Shown in pieces: positions 53,392 through 63,893 of a stretch of DNA of 64,000 nucleotides (the first letter of the stretch is position 1; each line of letters starts with the position of its first letter). A program made the translations under genes and the position numbers. The stretch is taken from the NCBI GenBank assembly GCA_027682585.1, contig JAQCZH010000001.1, positions 1 to 64,000 on the forward strand. The letters run 5' to 3'. The notes under the pieces were generated by a model, which saw only the letters and a list, made by a program, of their open reading frames with translations, ran no database searches and was not told the origin of the DNA. The stretch comes from Lachnospiraceae bacterium AF51-6-b8A (lineage in GTDB: Bacteria > Bacillota > Clostridia > Lachnospirales > Lachnospiraceae).

Positions 53392-53431
53392 AAAAGCAGT
53401 ACCGTTGGGTTTCTGACGGTACTGCTTTTTT
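53392..53431 (+). terminator. Terminator after pullulanase gene
   Basis: A 14-bp stem AAAAGCAGTACCGT (53392-53405) with ACGGTACTGCTTTT (53416-53429) continues into further T. The remaining ~280 bp of the gap to glgB hold no gene and become very AT-rich from 53640. Confidence 0.92.
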
Positions 53432-53715
53432 CACGTAGAACACCCATACAGAATGTCTATGCGCTTTATGTTTCTGGCGGACAAGCAAGCTGATAATCTG
53501 CGCGCGATCTCTTCCACACTTGTGTAATCCTTGTTCGGGTGCCTTTCATCATATCCAGCCCGCTATAAGCTGTTCCATACCTGTAAAGGCAGATGTTGTG
53601 AAGGAGGGACTTCTTCTATATATGCAATGAGAAATTGTTCTTCAAAAAATGCTTATTTAACTATTATTCCACTTCAAGATAGTTAATTCAATAATATTAA
53701 TATAAATTAATAATT

Positions 53716-53744
53716 TTCTGATAAACATAGAGAAGTGATATAAT
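53716..53744 (+). promoter_or_regulatory. Promoter of the glgBCDA operon
   Basis: TTCTGA (53716-53721), 17 bp, TATAAT (53739-53744), 45 bp before the glgB start, behind an AT-rich tract (53640-53715) that may act as an UP element. Confidence 0.7.
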
Positions 53745-53789
53745 AGATATAACGATTACAGAGGTGTATTCAGGGAGTGAGGTGATCGT

Positions 53790-55667
53790 ATGAGTTTGGA
53801 AGAGGCAATGTACACGTTCGGAACAGGTGAGAATTTTCATCTGCAGGATTATCTGGGACTGCATCCGGCTGAGGTTCAGGAGGGAGCCTTCGTTTTTCGG
53901 GTCTGGGCCCCGCACGCGGAGCAGGTTCAGCTGATTGGAGATTTTACCGGTTGGTTTGATCGTCCGCTTGATATGGTGAAGAATCATATCGGGGTCTGGG
54001 AGGTTACTTCCGATCTTCCCAGAGAGGGACAGATCTATAAGTATCTGGTAAAGAGAAGAGGAGGTCAGGTGGTCGAGAAGGCAGATCCCTTTGCCACCTA
54101 TTTCGAGGCCAGGCCGGGAACCGGCGCGATTGTCCGCGTGAGAAGAGAGAGGAAGTGGAAGGACGGCCTTTGGATGGGACGGCGCAAGCGGTTCGGCTTT
54201 CAGAAGCGCCCGGTCAATATCTATGAAGTGCATGCGTCTTCCTGGAAACTGAGAGAAGACGGAAGCCCATACACATTTCGCGAGTTGAAAGAGGAGCTGA
54301 TCCCCTATCTGGAGAAGATGCACTATACCCATGTGGAGTTCCTGCCTCTTATGGCACACCCCTTGGGAATGAGCTGGGGCTATCAGCTCATGGGATATTT
54401 TGCCCTGGAACATACCTATGGAAGCCCGGAGGACTTCCAGGATTTCGTCGAGGCCTGCCACCGGCACAATATCGGTGCCCTTGTGGATTGGGTTCCCGGG
54501 CATTTCACCCAGAATGACGACGCCCTGGCCTATTACGACGGCACACCGACCTTTGAATATCAGGACCATCACAGAGCTCATAATTACCGCTGGGGCGCCT
54601 TGAACTTCGACCTGGGAAAGAATCAGGTGCAGTCCTTTCTGCTTTCCAGCGCCCTGTTCTGGCTTGAGGAGTATCACATTGACGGAATTCGCGTGGATGC
54701 GGTTTCCAACATGCTCTACCTGGACTATGACGAAGGACCCTGGACGCCAAATCAGGACGGCGGCAACCGCAATATGGAGGGTTACAGTTTTCTGCAGCGC
54801 CTTAACGGGGTGGTCAAGTTCTATCATCCGGATGTCATGATGATCGCTGAGGAGTCTACCGCCGCCACGCCGATTACGAGATCCTTTGAAGAGGGAGGCC
54901 TTGGCTTTGACTTCAAATGGAATATGGGATGGATGAACGATATTCTCAAGTTCTATGAGGAGGATCCTATTTACCGTCAGTATGATTTCAACCTGGTGAC
55001 ATTCAGTTTTATGTACGCCTTCAATGAGCACTTTATCCTGCCCTTTTCACACGATGAGGTAGTTCACGGGAAGAAGAGCATGATGCATAAGATGTGGGGA
55101 GATCGCTACAATCAGTTCGCAGGTTTGCGAAACCTTTATGCCTACCAGATCTGCCATCCCGGGAAGAAACTGCTCTTTATGGGATCTGAATTTGGTCAGT
55201 TCCTGGAATGGAAATACGATTATCAGCTGGAATGGGGGAATCTGGAAGATGACATGAACCGAAAGATGCAGCATTTTACCAGTTGGCTGAATTCCTTCTA
55301 CAGGGAGCATAAGGCTCTGTGGCAGATCGATGATTCTTATGACGGTCTGGAAGTGATTGATGCAGATAACCGGGCGGAGAGCGTTCTTTCTTTCATCCGC
55401 AGAGGGGACAAGGGAGATTTCTTAGTCTGCATCTTCAATATGACGCCGGTTGAGCGAAGGCATTTTACCATTGGGGTTCCGGTCGCGGGATTATATCAGG
55501 AGGTAATTAACACAGAACTTGAGGAATTCGGCGGTGTCTGGAAAGAGCACAATCCCGATACCAGGACCGAGGAAGGCAGCTGGAAGGAGTACCAGAATAC
55601 ATTGAGCTTCACACTGCCGGCGCTGGGGGCCAGCGTGTGGAGAGTGAAGAGGCGCACAAAACAATAG
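53790..55667 (+). CDS. glgB: 1,4-alpha-glucan branching enzyme
   Basis: A 625-residue GH13 branching enzyme: CBM48 domain (~30-120; [22 protein letters not shown]), a barrel with nucleophile D303 in GIRVDAVSN and acid/base E354 in MMIAEEST, and a C-terminal beta domain. It transfers alpha-1,4 chains to alpha-1,6 positions in glycogen. GGGAGTGAGGTG precedes the ATG. First gene of glgBCDA. Confidence 0.97.
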   Translation: MSLEEAMYTFGTGENFHLQDYLGLHPAEVQEGAFVFRVWAPHAEQVQLIGDFTGWFDRPLDMVKNHIGVWEVTSDLPREGQIYKYLVKRRGGQVVEKADPFATYFEARPGTGAIVRVRRERKWKDGLWMGRRKRFGFQKRPVNIYEVHASSWKLREDGSPYTFRELKEELIPYLEKMHYTHVEFLPLMAHPLGMSWGYQLMGYFALEHTYGSPEDFQDFVEACHRHNIGALVDWVPGHFTQNDDALAYYDGTPTFEYQDHHRAHNYRWGALNFDLGKNQVQSFLLSSALFWLEEYHIDGIRVDAVSNMLYLDYDEGPWTPNQDGGNRNMEGYSFLQRLNGVVKFYHPDVMMIAEESTAATPITRSFEEGGLGFDFKWNMGWMNDILKFYEEDPIYRQYDFNLVTFSFMYAFNEHFILPFSHDEVVHGKKSMMHKMWGDRYNQFAGLRNLYAYQICHPGKKLLFMGSEFGQFLEWKYDYQLEWGNLEDDMNRKMQHFTSWLNSFYREHKALWQIDDSYDGLEVIDADNRAESVLSFIRRGDKGDFLVCIFNMTPVERRHFTIGVPVAGLYQEVINTELEEFGGVWKEHNPDTRTEEGSWKEYQNTLSFTLPALGASVWRVKRRTKQ

Positions 55668-55739
55668 AATATTCGTCAGGAAAGAAAGACACACTCACAG
55701 AAATCATGATATCCGTGATCGGAGAAGGGGTGGATTTAC

Positions 55740-56879
55740 ATGAAAAATGAAATGTTGGCCTTAATTCTTGCCGGCGGGCAGGGGACGCGTCTGGGGAAAT
55801 TGACGCAGAGCATTGCCAAACCGGCGGTTCAGTTTGGAGGACGCTACCGGATCATCGACTTTGCCCTGTCCAATTGCGCCAATTCGGGAATTAAGAATGT
55901 GGGTGTGATCACACAGTACCAGCCACTTGTCCTGAATAGTCATATCGGTAACGGTTCTTCCTGGGGGCTGGATGGCATTGATACCGGAGCGACCATCCTG
56001 CAGCCTTACTCTGCCAAGGAGGGGAACCGCTGGTTTTTGGGAACCAGTCATGCCATTTACCAGAACATGGACTATATCGACAGCATAGATCCCAAATATG
56101 TTTTGATTCTCTCAGGCGACCATATCTATAAAATGGATTATGACGACATGTTAAGGCAGCATAAGGACAAACATGCCAGTTTGACTGTGGCGGTGATTGA
56201 TGTGCCCCTGGAGGAGGCCAGCCGCTTCGGAATCATGAATACGGACGCCAATGACCGGATTGTTGAGTTCGAAGAGAAGCCCAAGCATCCCAAGTCAAGG
56301 CACGCCTCGATGGGGATCTATATTTTTGACTGGCAGAAATTAAAGACCATGCTTGTCAACGCCGAGAAAAATGAGGTAGACATGTCGGATTTCGGCAAGA
56401 ATGTCATCCCCGCTTATCTGGAACACGGGGAACCGGTTTACACTTATCATTTTCAAGGTTATTGGAAAGATGTCGGTACCATTGAGTCTCTCTGGGAGGC
56501 TAATATGGAATACATCGATGTTGAAAATGCCTTGAATAGTCGTGATCGGTCATGGAAAATTTATTCGAAAAATGTCATTGCTCCGCCGAACTTCATCAGT
56601 GATGAGGCCACGGTAAATAATTCACTTGTCGTAGATGGCTGTTTTGTCTCAGGTAAGGTGGAACATTCAATCCTGTCAACCAACGTTAAGGTGGAAGAAG
56701 GGGCGGTCATTCAGGACAGCTTTATTATGAGTGGAGCTACCATTAAGGCCGGAGCCTATGTGACACGGGCTATTGTCGGGGAGGGCGCTACCATTGGCCA
56801 GAATGTCATGATTGATGGCAGCAAAGAAGTGGTAGTTGTCGGTTATAACGAAGTAGTGGGGGCGCCAGATGAAGATTGA
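55740..56879 (+). CDS. glgC: Glucose-1-phosphate adenylyltransferase, catalytic subunit
   Basis: A 379-residue nucleotidyltransferase making ADP-glucose. N-terminal [19 protein letters not shown], substrate region [20 protein letters not shown], and a C-terminal left-handed beta-helix ([17 protein letters not shown]). Overlaps glgD by 11 bp. In Firmicutes GlgC pairs with GlgD. Confidence 0.97.
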   Translation: MKNEMLALILAGGQGTRLGKLTQSIAKPAVQFGGRYRIIDFALSNCANSGIKNVGVITQYQPLVLNSHIGNGSSWGLDGIDTGATILQPYSAKEGNRWFLGTSHAIYQNMDYIDSIDPKYVLILSGDHIYKMDYDDMLRQHKDKHASLTVAVIDVPLEEASRFGIMNTDANDRIVEFEEKPKHPKSRHASMGIYIFDWQKLKTMLVNAEKNEVDMSDFGKNVIPAYLEHGEPVYTYHFQGYWKDVGTIESLWEANMEYIDVENALNSRDRSWKIYSKNVIAPPNFISDEATVNNSLVVDGCFVSGKVEHSILSTNVKVEEGAVIQDSFIMSGATIKAGAYVTRAIVGEGATIGQNVMIDGSKEVVVVGYNEVVGAPDED

Positions 56880-58005
56880 TAAGTATACAGCCATTTTAGG
56901 AAATGTGGGAGCAGGATGTTTAGATATGGGAGGTCTGACGAAAGAGAGGCCGCTGGCTACGCTGCCCTTTGATGGAAAGTATCGTCTGATTGACTTCCAG
57001 CTGTCAAGTATCGCTAACTCTGGAATTCGCAGTGTCCATGCTATTTTTAGTGAGAAGAACGCGCGCTCTGTTTTCGACCATGTCCGTTCCGGACGGGTGT
57101 GGGGATTGAACACGCTTCTGAGCCATTATTTTCCCTCCTTTATGGAGGATCAGGAAGATTGTCGGCTGGTGGATCGGGATTATTACAGGCAGCTTCTGAC
57201 CTACCTGAAGACGTCTGGATCTGACCAGACCATCTACATGCCCTTTGATATTCTCTGCAATATCAATTTGGAGCAGGTGATCCATGTTCACAATGCCAGT
57301 GGCGGGAAGGTGACTGTGGTCTACAAGAGACTGCCGAAAGAGCAGATCTCTGAGGTCAATGAAATCCTGCAGATTGACGATACAGACAGTGTGGCGGGCA
57401 AGATTGATCTTGCCGATGCGCCTGAGATTGCGCCGATGAATGCGGATATCTATGTAGTGGACACCTCCTGGTTGATTGAAAAGCTGGAGGAGGAATCTAA
57501 GAAGGACAAACTGCGCAAGATCTGTTTTGTCCTTCGTGATCTCCTGGTCGAGGCAGGAGCCCTGGCCTTTGAGCACTCGGGGTACCTGGCCAATATCAAT
57601 TCGGTTCAGGCATACTATCGGGCCAATATGGATATGCTGGACCCGCAGAAATTCTACGCTCTTTTTTACGGAAATCAGAAGATCTATACCAAGGTCAAGA
57701 ACGAGGAGGCGACCTATTTTGATGCGGATTCACGAATTAAGAATTCGCAGTTTGCCTCAGGATCCATTGTCAGAGGTGCTGTTGAGCACTCTGTCGTGGG
57801 GCGTAACTGCCTTGTAGATGAGGGCGCGAGCATCCGGTGGTCCGTGATTTCACCAAAAGTACAGATTCATAAGAACGCCACGGTAGAGTATGCGATTGTT
57901 GACAAGAATGTGCTGATTCCGGAAGGAGTGACACTTAGAGGAAGCGAAGATCATATACTGGTGATTGGCAAGGGACAGGAAATTACAGGAGATATGATTC
58001 AATGA
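56869..58005 (+). CDS. glgD: Glucose-1-phosphate adenylyltransferase, GlgD subunit
   Basis: A 378-residue GlgC homologue. The nucleotide-binding loop is altered ([19 protein letters not shown]), consistent with the weak or absent catalytic activity of GlgD subunits, which modulate GlgC in a heterotetramer. The C-terminal beta-helix is kept. It overlaps both neighbours (11 and 4 bp). Confidence 0.95.
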   Translation: MKIDKYTAILGNVGAGCLDMGGLTKERPLATLPFDGKYRLIDFQLSSIANSGIRSVHAIFSEKNARSVFDHVRSGRVWGLNTLLSHYFPSFMEDQEDCRLVDRDYYRQLLTYLKTSGSDQTIYMPFDILCNINLEQVIHVHNASGGKVTVVYKRLPKEQISEVNEILQIDDTDSVAGKIDLADAPEIAPMNADIYVVDTSWLIEKLEEESKKDKLRKICFVLRDLLVEAGALAFEHSGYLANINSVQAYYRANMDMLDPQKFYALFYGNQKIYTKVKNEEATYFDADSRIKNSQFASGSIVRGAVEHSVVGRNCLVDEGASIRWSVISPKVQIHKNATVEYAIVDKNVLIPEGVTLRGSEDHILVIGKGQEITGDMIQ

Positions 58006-59438
58006 AGATTATGTTTGCGGCGGCAGAAGGGGCTCCTTTCGCCAAGACGGGCGGCTTAGGTGATGTGATTGGGGCCCTTCCCAAGGCTCTGGCGAAAAAG
58101 GGACATGAGGTTCTTGTTGTTCTTCCCTATTATGACCAGGTTGACGCCAGGTTTGGCGATCAGACCGAGTACGTGGGCTACTACTATACGGATGTCGGCT
58201 GGCGCCATCAGTATGTCGGAATGAAGAAGCTGATCCGCGATGGGGTGACCTATTATTTCCTGGATAATCAGCAGTATTTCTTCCGCGGCAGGGTCTATGG
58301 AGAGGGAGACGACGGGGAGCGCTTTGCCTTCTTTCAGTTGGCGGCCATCGAACTTATGGAGAAGATCGGTTTTATACCGGATGTGCTCCATGTTCATGAT
58401 TACCACACGGCCATGATCCCTTTCCTGCTCAAGGAGAAGTATCACTGGATCCAGGCCTATCAGGGGATACGGACGGTCTTCACCATCCACAACATTGAGT
58501 TCCAGGGACAATTCGACAGCGGAATGCTGGCAGACCTGTTCGGTGTGGGATATCGTCGCTATGCAGACGGAACCCTGCGCTGGAACAACTGCCTGAACTG
58601 GATGAAGGCAGGAGTCCTCTATGCTGACCGGGTAACAACGGTGTCTCCCTCCTATGCGCAGGAGATTCAGAGACCTGAGTTCGGCAAGGGGCTTGACCAG
58701 CTCATGCGTATGGAATCCGGTAAATTATCAGGACTTGTCAACGGAATAGACACAGACCTCTTTGACCCGGAGACGGACTCGCTCATCCCTCATCATTTTT
58801 CGGTGAATGACCTGTCGGGCAAGGCACTTGACAAGGCGGATCTGCAGAAACGCGCAGGCCTTCCGGTTCGCCCGGATGTGCCCTTAATCGGGATTGTATC
58901 CAGACTGACGGATCAGAAGGGATTTGGACTGGTGGTCAGCGAGATGAATAATCTGCTGCAGCACGATCTGCAGATGGTTGTCCTGGGAACCGGTTACCCG
59001 GCTTATGAGCATGATTTCTGGTGGTTCGGACAGAACTTTCGGGATAAAGTGTCAGCCAACATCACTTTTCATCTGGAACTGGCTCAGCAGATCTATGCGG
59101 GATCAGACCTCTTCCTCATGCCGTCCGCTTTTGAGCCCTGCGGGCTCTCACAGATGATGGCCATGCGCTATGGAACCCTGCCGATTGTCAGTGAGGTCGG
59201 TGGGCTTCGGGATACGGTGCGGCCTTATAATGTGGTGACCGGTGAGGGCACGGGATTTTCCTTCCGGGAATTCTCCGGTTACTGGATGGTCAAGACCATC
59301 GAGAGGGCTCTTGATGTCTACAGCAGCGATCCTGACGCCTGGAAGCGGATTCAGCACAATGCTATGACCTGCGATTTTTCGTGGGACACGGCAAGCCTGG
59401 CCTATATTGACCTGTATCGGCAGATGATTCCGGCATAG
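58002..59438 (+). CDS. glgA: Glycogen synthase (ADP-glucose type, GT5)
   Basis: A 478-residue GT5 synthase. ADP-glucose-binding loop [15 protein letters not shown] at the N-terminus, [20 protein letters not shown] and the C-terminal [18 protein letters not shown]. It elongates alpha-1,4 chains. It overlaps glgD by 4 bp, and a palindromic hairpin lies 66 bp after the stop. Confidence 0.97.
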   Translation: MKIMFAAAEGAPFAKTGGLGDVIGALPKALAKKGHEVLVVLPYYDQVDARFGDQTEYVGYYYTDVGWRHQYVGMKKLIRDGVTYYFLDNQQYFFRGRVYGEGDDGERFAFFQLAAIELMEKIGFIPDVLHVHDYHTAMIPFLLKEKYHWIQAYQGIRTVFTIHNIEFQGQFDSGMLADLFGVGYRRYADGTLRWNNCLNWMKAGVLYADRVTTVSPSYAQEIQRPEFGKGLDQLMRMESGKLSGLVNGIDTDLFDPETDSLIPHHFSVNDLSGKALDKADLQKRAGLPVRPDVPLIGIVSRLTDQKGFGLVVSEMNNLLQHDLQMVVLGTGYPAYEHDFWWFGQNFRDKVSANITFHLELAQQIYAGSDLFLMPSAFEPCGLSQMMAMRYGTLPIVSEVGGLRDTVRPYNVVTGEGTGFSFREFSGYWMVKTIERALDVYSSDPDAWKRIQHNAMTCDFSWDTASLAYIDLYRQMIPA

Positions 59439-59503
59439 AGCTGCTGTCCAAACCATCCAAAGAGAGCAGAAAGAAAACAGAAAGCAGGAACGTCCGTCAA
59501 GAA

Positions 59504-59562
59504 GACCGGCCGTTTGATTCATGTCTGTATCCCAATCGCAGGCGCGAATCAGATGGCCGGTC
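59504..59562 (+). terminator. Nested hairpin after glgA
   Basis: GACCGGCC (59504-59511) pairs with GGCCGGTC (59555-59562), and TGATTC (59515-59520) with GAATCA (59546-59551) inside. No U-run follows, so it may be a processing or Rho-related end rather than an intrinsic terminator. The remainder of the 340-bp gap to the RpiR gene contains only that gene's promoter. Confidence 0.5.
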
Positions 59563-59651
59563 AAATTGCGCGCATGAAAACGATTCAGCCTTAGAATCGC
59601 TGTCACGACAAAGTGAGACAGGTATTGCATCCGTCTTCGCATCAGTTCGGA

Positions 59652-59722
59652 ATGAAAATTATTAACAATTAAATATAGAATATGAAAATTTTGTTGAAAA
59701 CACCTTTCGCCGAATCTATAAT
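59652..59722 (+). promoter_or_regulatory. RpiR-gene promoter with direct repeats
   Basis: TTGAAA (59694-59699), 17 bp, TATAAT (59717-59722). Upstream are two copies of ATGAAAATT at 59652-59660 and 59682-59690, exactly 30 bp apart (three helical turns). The second abuts the -35. Candidate operator for the encoded RpiR regulator or another activator. Confidence 0.75.
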
Positions 59723-59778
59723 CAAGTGGACGGGGAAAAGTGATGGAAGACGGCCCGACATTTGATGAGGAGGAGATA

Positions 59779-60621
59779 ATGGCGATTCCAAATGTGCTGC
59801 TGTCCATGCAGCTCTCTTACAATCAATTTACCAGGACGGAGAAGAAGATTGCCGACTATGTGCAGAAAAATGCCCAGAAAGTTCTCTTTATGTCGATTAC
59901 AGAACTGGCAGAGGAGTGCCATGTGGCGGATGCTTCGGTGCATCGTTTTTGCCGTACGATTGGGGCAAAAGGTTACCAGGAGTTCAAGATGTGGCTCTCG
60001 ATTAATATGGGCCATGAAAAGGATACGGATGAGAAGGAGATAGAGGACGGCAAGGAACCGATCTTTCAGCAGGTCCTAAAGAGTCATTTGGATGCTATCA
60101 ATGAGACCAACCGCCTGCTTGACAGGGAGACGGTGGACCAGGCGGTCGGTATGCTGACCGAGGCCAGGCAGATTATGTTCTTCGGGGTTGGAGACAGCAA
60201 GACAGCGGCGATTGAGGCCAACAACAAGTTCCTGCATGTCACGCCTAAGGTGATGACGGCGGGGGATACCCATTTGCAGGCAATGGCGGCTGCCATGATG
60301 GGGGCGGGAGATTTGCTCTTCGTGGTATCTTACTCCGGCTCAACCAAGGATACCGTCGAAGTAGCCCAGATCGCAAGGGAGGCAGGGGCCAAGGTGATTG
60401 CCATCACCCGCTTTCTCAAGTCTCCCCTGACGGAGTTCTCTGACTGTGTCCTGATCTGCGGCTCCAAGGAGGGGCCGCTGGAAGGCGGCTCCATGGGAGC
60501 CAAATTAAGCCAGCTGCATATCATAGATGTTCTCTATCAATGTTATTTTAAGGCTAATGTCAGGACGGCAAGAGAAAACCGTCGAAAGACAGCGAACGCA
60601 GTGGTGAATAAACTTTATTAG
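59779..60621 (+). CDS. RpiR/MurR-family transcriptional regulator
   Basis: A 280-residue regulator with N-terminal HTH_6 domain (~1-80; FTRTEKKIADYVQKN, ITELAEECHVADASVHRFCR) and a C-terminal SIS sugar-phosphate-binding domain (~125-255; FFGVGDSKTAAIEANNKF, VVSYSGSTKDTVEVAQIA). SIS-type regulators sense phosphosugars. It precedes nagB and nanE, so GlcNAc-6-P, GlcN-6-P or ManNAc-6-P are likely ligands (inference). The ATG at 59779 follows TGAGGAGGAGATA and is preferred over the ATG at 59740. Confidence 0.93.
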   Translation: MAIPNVLLSMQLSYNQFTRTEKKIADYVQKNAQKVLFMSITELAEECHVADASVHRFCRTIGAKGYQEFKMWLSINMGHEKDTDEKEIEDGKEPIFQQVLKSHLDAINETNRLLDRETVDQAVGMLTEARQIMFFGVGDSKTAAIEANNKFLHVTPKVMTAGDTHLQAMAAAMMGAGDLLFVVSYSGSTKDTVEVAQIAREAGAKVIAITRFLKSPLTEFSDCVLICGSKEGPLEGGSMGAKLSQLHIIDVLYQCYFKANVRTARENRRKTANAVVNKLY

Positions 60622-60662
60622 GATATAGGAAGCAGATAAACAATGAATGCTTACTTTGCGAG

Positions 60663-60712
60663 TATTCCATTGTCATGAATGAGGGGCTGCCCCCTGGGGG
60701 CAGCCCTTTTTA
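60663..60712 (+). terminator. Terminator after the RpiR gene with conserved box
   Basis: GGGCTGCCCC (60684-60693) pairs with GGGGCAGCCC (60696-60705) and runs into a T-run (60706-60711). Five bases earlier lies TATTCCATTGTCATG (60663-60677), the box also found ahead of the hairpins at 2557-2618 and 33705-33766. Confidence 0.9.
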
Positions 60713-60754
60713 ACGGTCAGATACAGGAATCTGCAGGAAGAAGAGGAGAGAGGT

Positions 60755-61489
60755 ATGGTAAGAATTTATGCGGTGGAGGATGAGAGGCAGATGAGCCGTA
60801 AGGCGGCCAACCTGATTTCGGCGCAGGTGATCTTAAAGCCTGACGCGGTTCTGGGTCTGGCCACGGGCTCTTCGCCGATTGGAACCTACCGGCAGCTGGT
60901 GGAGTGGTATGAGAAGGGAGATATTGATTTCTCTGAGGTTCGGACGGTAAATCTGGATGAATATCTGGGTCTGGATGGCAGATCTTCCGCCAGTTACCGC
61001 CGCTTTATGAACGAGTACCTCTTTGGGAAGATCAACATCAATATTGACAACACGCATGTGCCCAACGGGCTGGCGGAGAATGTAGACAGGGAGTGCAGAG
61101 ACTATGACCGTCTGGTAGAAGAGCTGGGGGGGATCGACTTACAGCTGTTGGGCCTGGGGCATAACGGTCATATCGGTTTTAATGAGCCGGCAGACGCCTT
61201 TGAGAACGGAACACATGTGGTTGACCTGACAGAGAGCACAATCAATGCCAATGCCCGCCTCTTCGCCCGCAGAGAGGATGTACCCAGACGGGCCATTACT
61301 ATGGGGGTAGGGACGATTCTGCAGGCCAGGAAAATTCTGGTGATTGTCAGCGGAGAGGATAAGGCAAGGGCAGTCAGAGATGCTTTCTTCGGACCGGTGA
61401 CCTCCCGGGTACCGGCCTCTATTTTGCAGCTGCACCGGGATGTGATTCTGGTTGCAGATGCAGGGGCGCTTCGTCTCTGTCGGATCTGA
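60755..61489 (+). CDS. nagB: Glucosamine-6-phosphate deaminase
   Basis: A 244-residue isomerase/deaminase converting glucosamine-6-phosphate to fructose-6-phosphate and ammonia. Motifs: LGLATGSSPIGTY, VRTVNLDEYLGLD and LLGLGHNGHIGFNEPA, with the catalytic Asp/His/Glu set of the family. AGGAGAGAGGT precedes the ATG. It lies between the RpiR gene and nanE. Confidence 0.97.
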   Translation: MVRIYAVEDERQMSRKAANLISAQVILKPDAVLGLATGSSPIGTYRQLVEWYEKGDIDFSEVRTVNLDEYLGLDGRSSASYRRFMNEYLFGKININIDNTHVPNGLAENVDRECRDYDRLVEELGGIDLQLLGLGHNGHIGFNEPADAFENGTHVVDLTESTINANARLFARREDVPRRAITMGVGTILQARKILVIVSGEDKARAVRDAFFGPVTSRVPASILQLHRDVILVADAGALRLCRI

Positions 61490-61635
61490 TGCCAGTCGTG
61501 TGGTTTCAGACGTCTGGATCCGCTGTATTTCACGCAAAAACAGGTTCTGTACTCAAAAAGGCCTGGTATTGCGTTTGCCTCTGAGGCGACTTTTGAAATA
61601 AATGAAAGAAAAAATTTCCAGAAATTAAATATGAG

Positions 61636-61664
61636 TTGAAAATATATTTATTCTGTGATACGAT
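61636..61664 (+). promoter_or_regulatory. Promoter of nanE operon
   Basis: TTGAAA (61636-61641), 17 bp, TACGAT (61659-61664), 30 bp before nanE. AT-rich upstream sequence includes TGAAAGAAAAAATTTCC (from about 61602), loosely like the TGAAA/TTTCA half-sites of RpiR-type operators. Confidence 0.7.
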
Positions 61665-61693
61665 CCTGTTATCAAAACAGAAAGGGGGAACAC

Positions 61694-62398
61694 ATGAGGA
61701 ACCGAGTGGAAGCACTCAAGGGCAAGCTCATCGTCTCATGTCAGGCTCTCGCGAATGAACCACTTCATTCCTCTTTCATTATGGGACGTATGGCGGCCGC
61801 GGCGAGGGAAGGCGGTGCAGCCGGGATACGGGCCAATACAGCGGAGGACATCCGAGAAATCCAGTCCGTCGTTGATCTTCCTGTGATCGGGATCGTCAAG
61901 CGGGACTATCCGGACTGCCAGGTCTATATCACTCCGACAAGCAGGGAAGTGGAAGAGTTAATGGAGGTGAAGCCTGACATTATTGCGCTGGATGCGACCG
62001 GAGCTCTGCGACCGGAGCAAAAGAGTCTGGACGCCTTTTTCGCAGAACTGAAGCAGCGATATCCAAATCAGCTGTGGATGGCAGATTGCTCCACGGTAGA
62101 AGAGGCTCTGCATGCTGACGCTCTGGGCTTTGACTTCATTGGGACAACTATGGTGGGTTATACGCCGCAGAGCCGGGGAGATAAGATTGAGGCAAATGAT
62201 TTCGAAATTCTCCGGGAAATTATCCGCAGAACGGAACACAAGGTGATCGCGGAGGGCAATATCAATACGCCACAGAAGGCGAAAAGAGTGATTGATCTGG
62301 GAGCATTCGCCGTTGTGGTAGGCTCTGTCATCACAAGGCCGCAGTTGATTACCAGGGAATTTGCCCGGGCACTGGAGCAGGGATCCATGCCGGGGTAA
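61694..62398 (+). CDS. nanE: Putative N-acetylmannosamine-6-phosphate 2-epimerase
   Basis: A 234-residue TIM-barrel epimerase converting ManNAc-6-P to GlcNAc-6-P in sialic-acid and ManNAc catabolism. Characteristic segments: LIVSCQALANEPLH, PVIGIVKRDYPD, DIIALDATGALRP, ADCSTVEEAL and VIAEGNINTPQKAKRV. AAAGGGGGAACAC precedes the ATG at 61694; the open frame from 61655 covers the promoter. No nanA or nanK is in the window. Confidence 0.95.
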   Translation: MRNRVEALKGKLIVSCQALANEPLHSSFIMGRMAAAAREGGAAGIRANTAEDIREIQSVVDLPVIGIVKRDYPDCQVYITPTSREVEELMEVKPDIIALDATGALRPEQKSLDAFFAELKQRYPNQLWMADCSTVEEALHADALGFDFIGTTMVGYTPQSRGDKIEANDFEILREIIRRTEHKVIAEGNINTPQKAKRVIDLGAFAVVVGSVITRPQLITREFARALEQGSMPG

Positions 62399-62438
62399 AG
62401 GGAATCTAAGGATTCACATATTTTAGGAGGGGTTTTCT

Positions 62439-63773
62439 ATGAGATTTAAGAGAGTTCTAGCAACAGGTCTGGCAATGGCAATGGTTGCCGGAACATTTGC
62501 CGGCTGCGGCCAGGGCAAGAAGAGTGCGTCGACAGACAGCGGTAAGACCGGTGGCAAGGAGTCCATCACTCTCTGGACCTATCCCATTGGCAATTGGGGC
62601 AAGTCAGAGACCGTTGATAAGCTGATCGCCAACTTCAATCAGAAGTATCCGGACATCAAGGTGACCGTCCAGTATCTGGACTACAAGACTGGCGATGATC
62701 AGGTCAACACGGCGATTGAGGGAAAGAAGGCTCCCGACCTGATCATGGAAGGGCCGGAGAGACTGGTTGCCAATTGGGGATCCAAGGGCCTGATGGTTGA
62801 CCTGGCTGATATGTTCGCAGGAGACGCGGCCAAGGATTTCTATCCCAATGTAACGGCTGCCTGCAAGAGTGCTGACGGCAAGTATTACGAGTATCCGCTC
62901 TGCATGGTTGCCCACTGCATGGCAATTAACAAGACCAAGTTCGAGAAGGCCAATGCCCTTCAGTATCTGGATCTGGAGAATCACACATGGACGACGGAGA
63001 ACTACCTGAAAGCAGTCAAGGCGCTGGCGGATTCCGGCCAGGGGGCTGATGTGACGGCTGTCTACTGCTCCGGTCAGGGCGGGGATCAGGGAACCAGAGC
63101 TCTTGTGAACAACCTCTATGGCGGTCGCTTCACCAATACGGAGCACACCCAGTACACGGTGAATTCTGAGGCCAATATCAAGGCTCTGCAGGCTCTGAAA
63201 GATACCAAGGGTGTCAAATTCGATCCGTCTATTGCCGGAGGCGATGAGATCACTCTCTTTAGAAACGGAACCCTGGCTATCTCCAACTGCTGGAACGCTT
63301 CTCAGCAGAATGACTCCAAGAACGGAGAGGCAGGCAAGACCAATAACGGGGATGAAATCATTCCCATGCAGTTCCCCTCCAACGATGGCAAGGCAGAACT
63401 CTGCGGCGGTATCTGGGGGTTTGGTGTATTCAATAATGGTTCGCAGTCCAAGATTGACGCGGCCAAGAAGTTCATTGATTTCATGGCAAATGATCAGACC
63501 CAGACGAAGCAATCCGTTCTAGAGTCCGGCTTTTTCCCTACGCACAAGAATCTTGGGGATGTCTACGCGGGACAGGCGAATGAGAAGGTTATGAAGATGT
63601 TCACCGACAAGTTCATGCCCTCTATGGGTGATTACTACCAGGTGGTTCCCGGTTGGGCAACTGCTCGTACCGAGTGGTGGAACATGCTGCAGAGAGTCGG
63701 AACCGGCGGAAATATTGCCAATGAGGTTAAAACCTTCGATACCAATGCCAATGCGGCAGCGGCGAAGAAATGA
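62439..63773 (+). CDS. ABC transporter sugar-binding lipoprotein (family 1)
   Basis: A 444-residue extracellular solute-binding protein with a lipoprotein signal: basic start, hydrophobic stretch and lipobox ending at C23 (AGTFAGC). The mature part matches family 1 carbohydrate-binding proteins (ITLWTYPIGNWGKSETVDKL, NGTLAISNCWNAS). Its position after nanE and nagB suggests sialic acid, ManNAc or another amino sugar as ligand (inference). GGAGGGGTTTTCT precedes the ATG. A hairpin separates it from the permease gene. Confidence 0.93.
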   Translation: MRFKRVLATGLAMAMVAGTFAGCGQGKKSASTDSGKTGGKESITLWTYPIGNWGKSETVDKLIANFNQKYPDIKVTVQYLDYKTGDDQVNTAIEGKKAPDLIMEGPERLVANWGSKGLMVDLADMFAGDAAKDFYPNVTAACKSADGKYYEYPLCMVAHCMAINKTKFEKANALQYLDLENHTWTTENYLKAVKALADSGQGADVTAVYCSGQGGDQGTRALVNNLYGGRFTNTEHTQYTVNSEANIKALQALKDTKGVKFDPSIAGGDEITLFRNGTLAISNCWNASQQNDSKNGEAGKTNNGDEIIPMQFPSNDGKAELCGGIWGFGVFNNGSQSKIDAAKKFIDFMANDQTQTKQSVLESGFFPTHKNLGDVYAGQANEKVMKMFTDKFMPSMGDYYQVVPGWATARTEWWNMLQRVGTGGNIANEVKTFDTNANAAAAKK

Positions 63774-63801
63774 TGCTGCGATTGAAATAACGGAGACGAG
63801 A

Positions 63802-63836
63802 GGTGCCCCGCCCGGACAGGGCAGGGCGCCCTTTTT
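63802..63836 (+). terminator. Attenuating hairpin between binding protein and permease genes
   Basis: GGTGCCC (63802-63808) pairs with GGGCGCC (63824-63830) with one G-U pair, further G-C pairing inside, then CTTTTTC. A partial terminator here would give more binding protein than permease, as is common in such operons. Confidence 0.8.
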
Positions 63837-63893
63837 CATGACAATTCGATGTTCGCGAAGCGGGGCACGGATTGTTAGAGAGTGAGGGAAATC

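Noticed and set aside
53697..55031. Long open frame antisense to glgB
   Set aside because: Lies over the glgB promoter and catalytic region and has no ribosome site.
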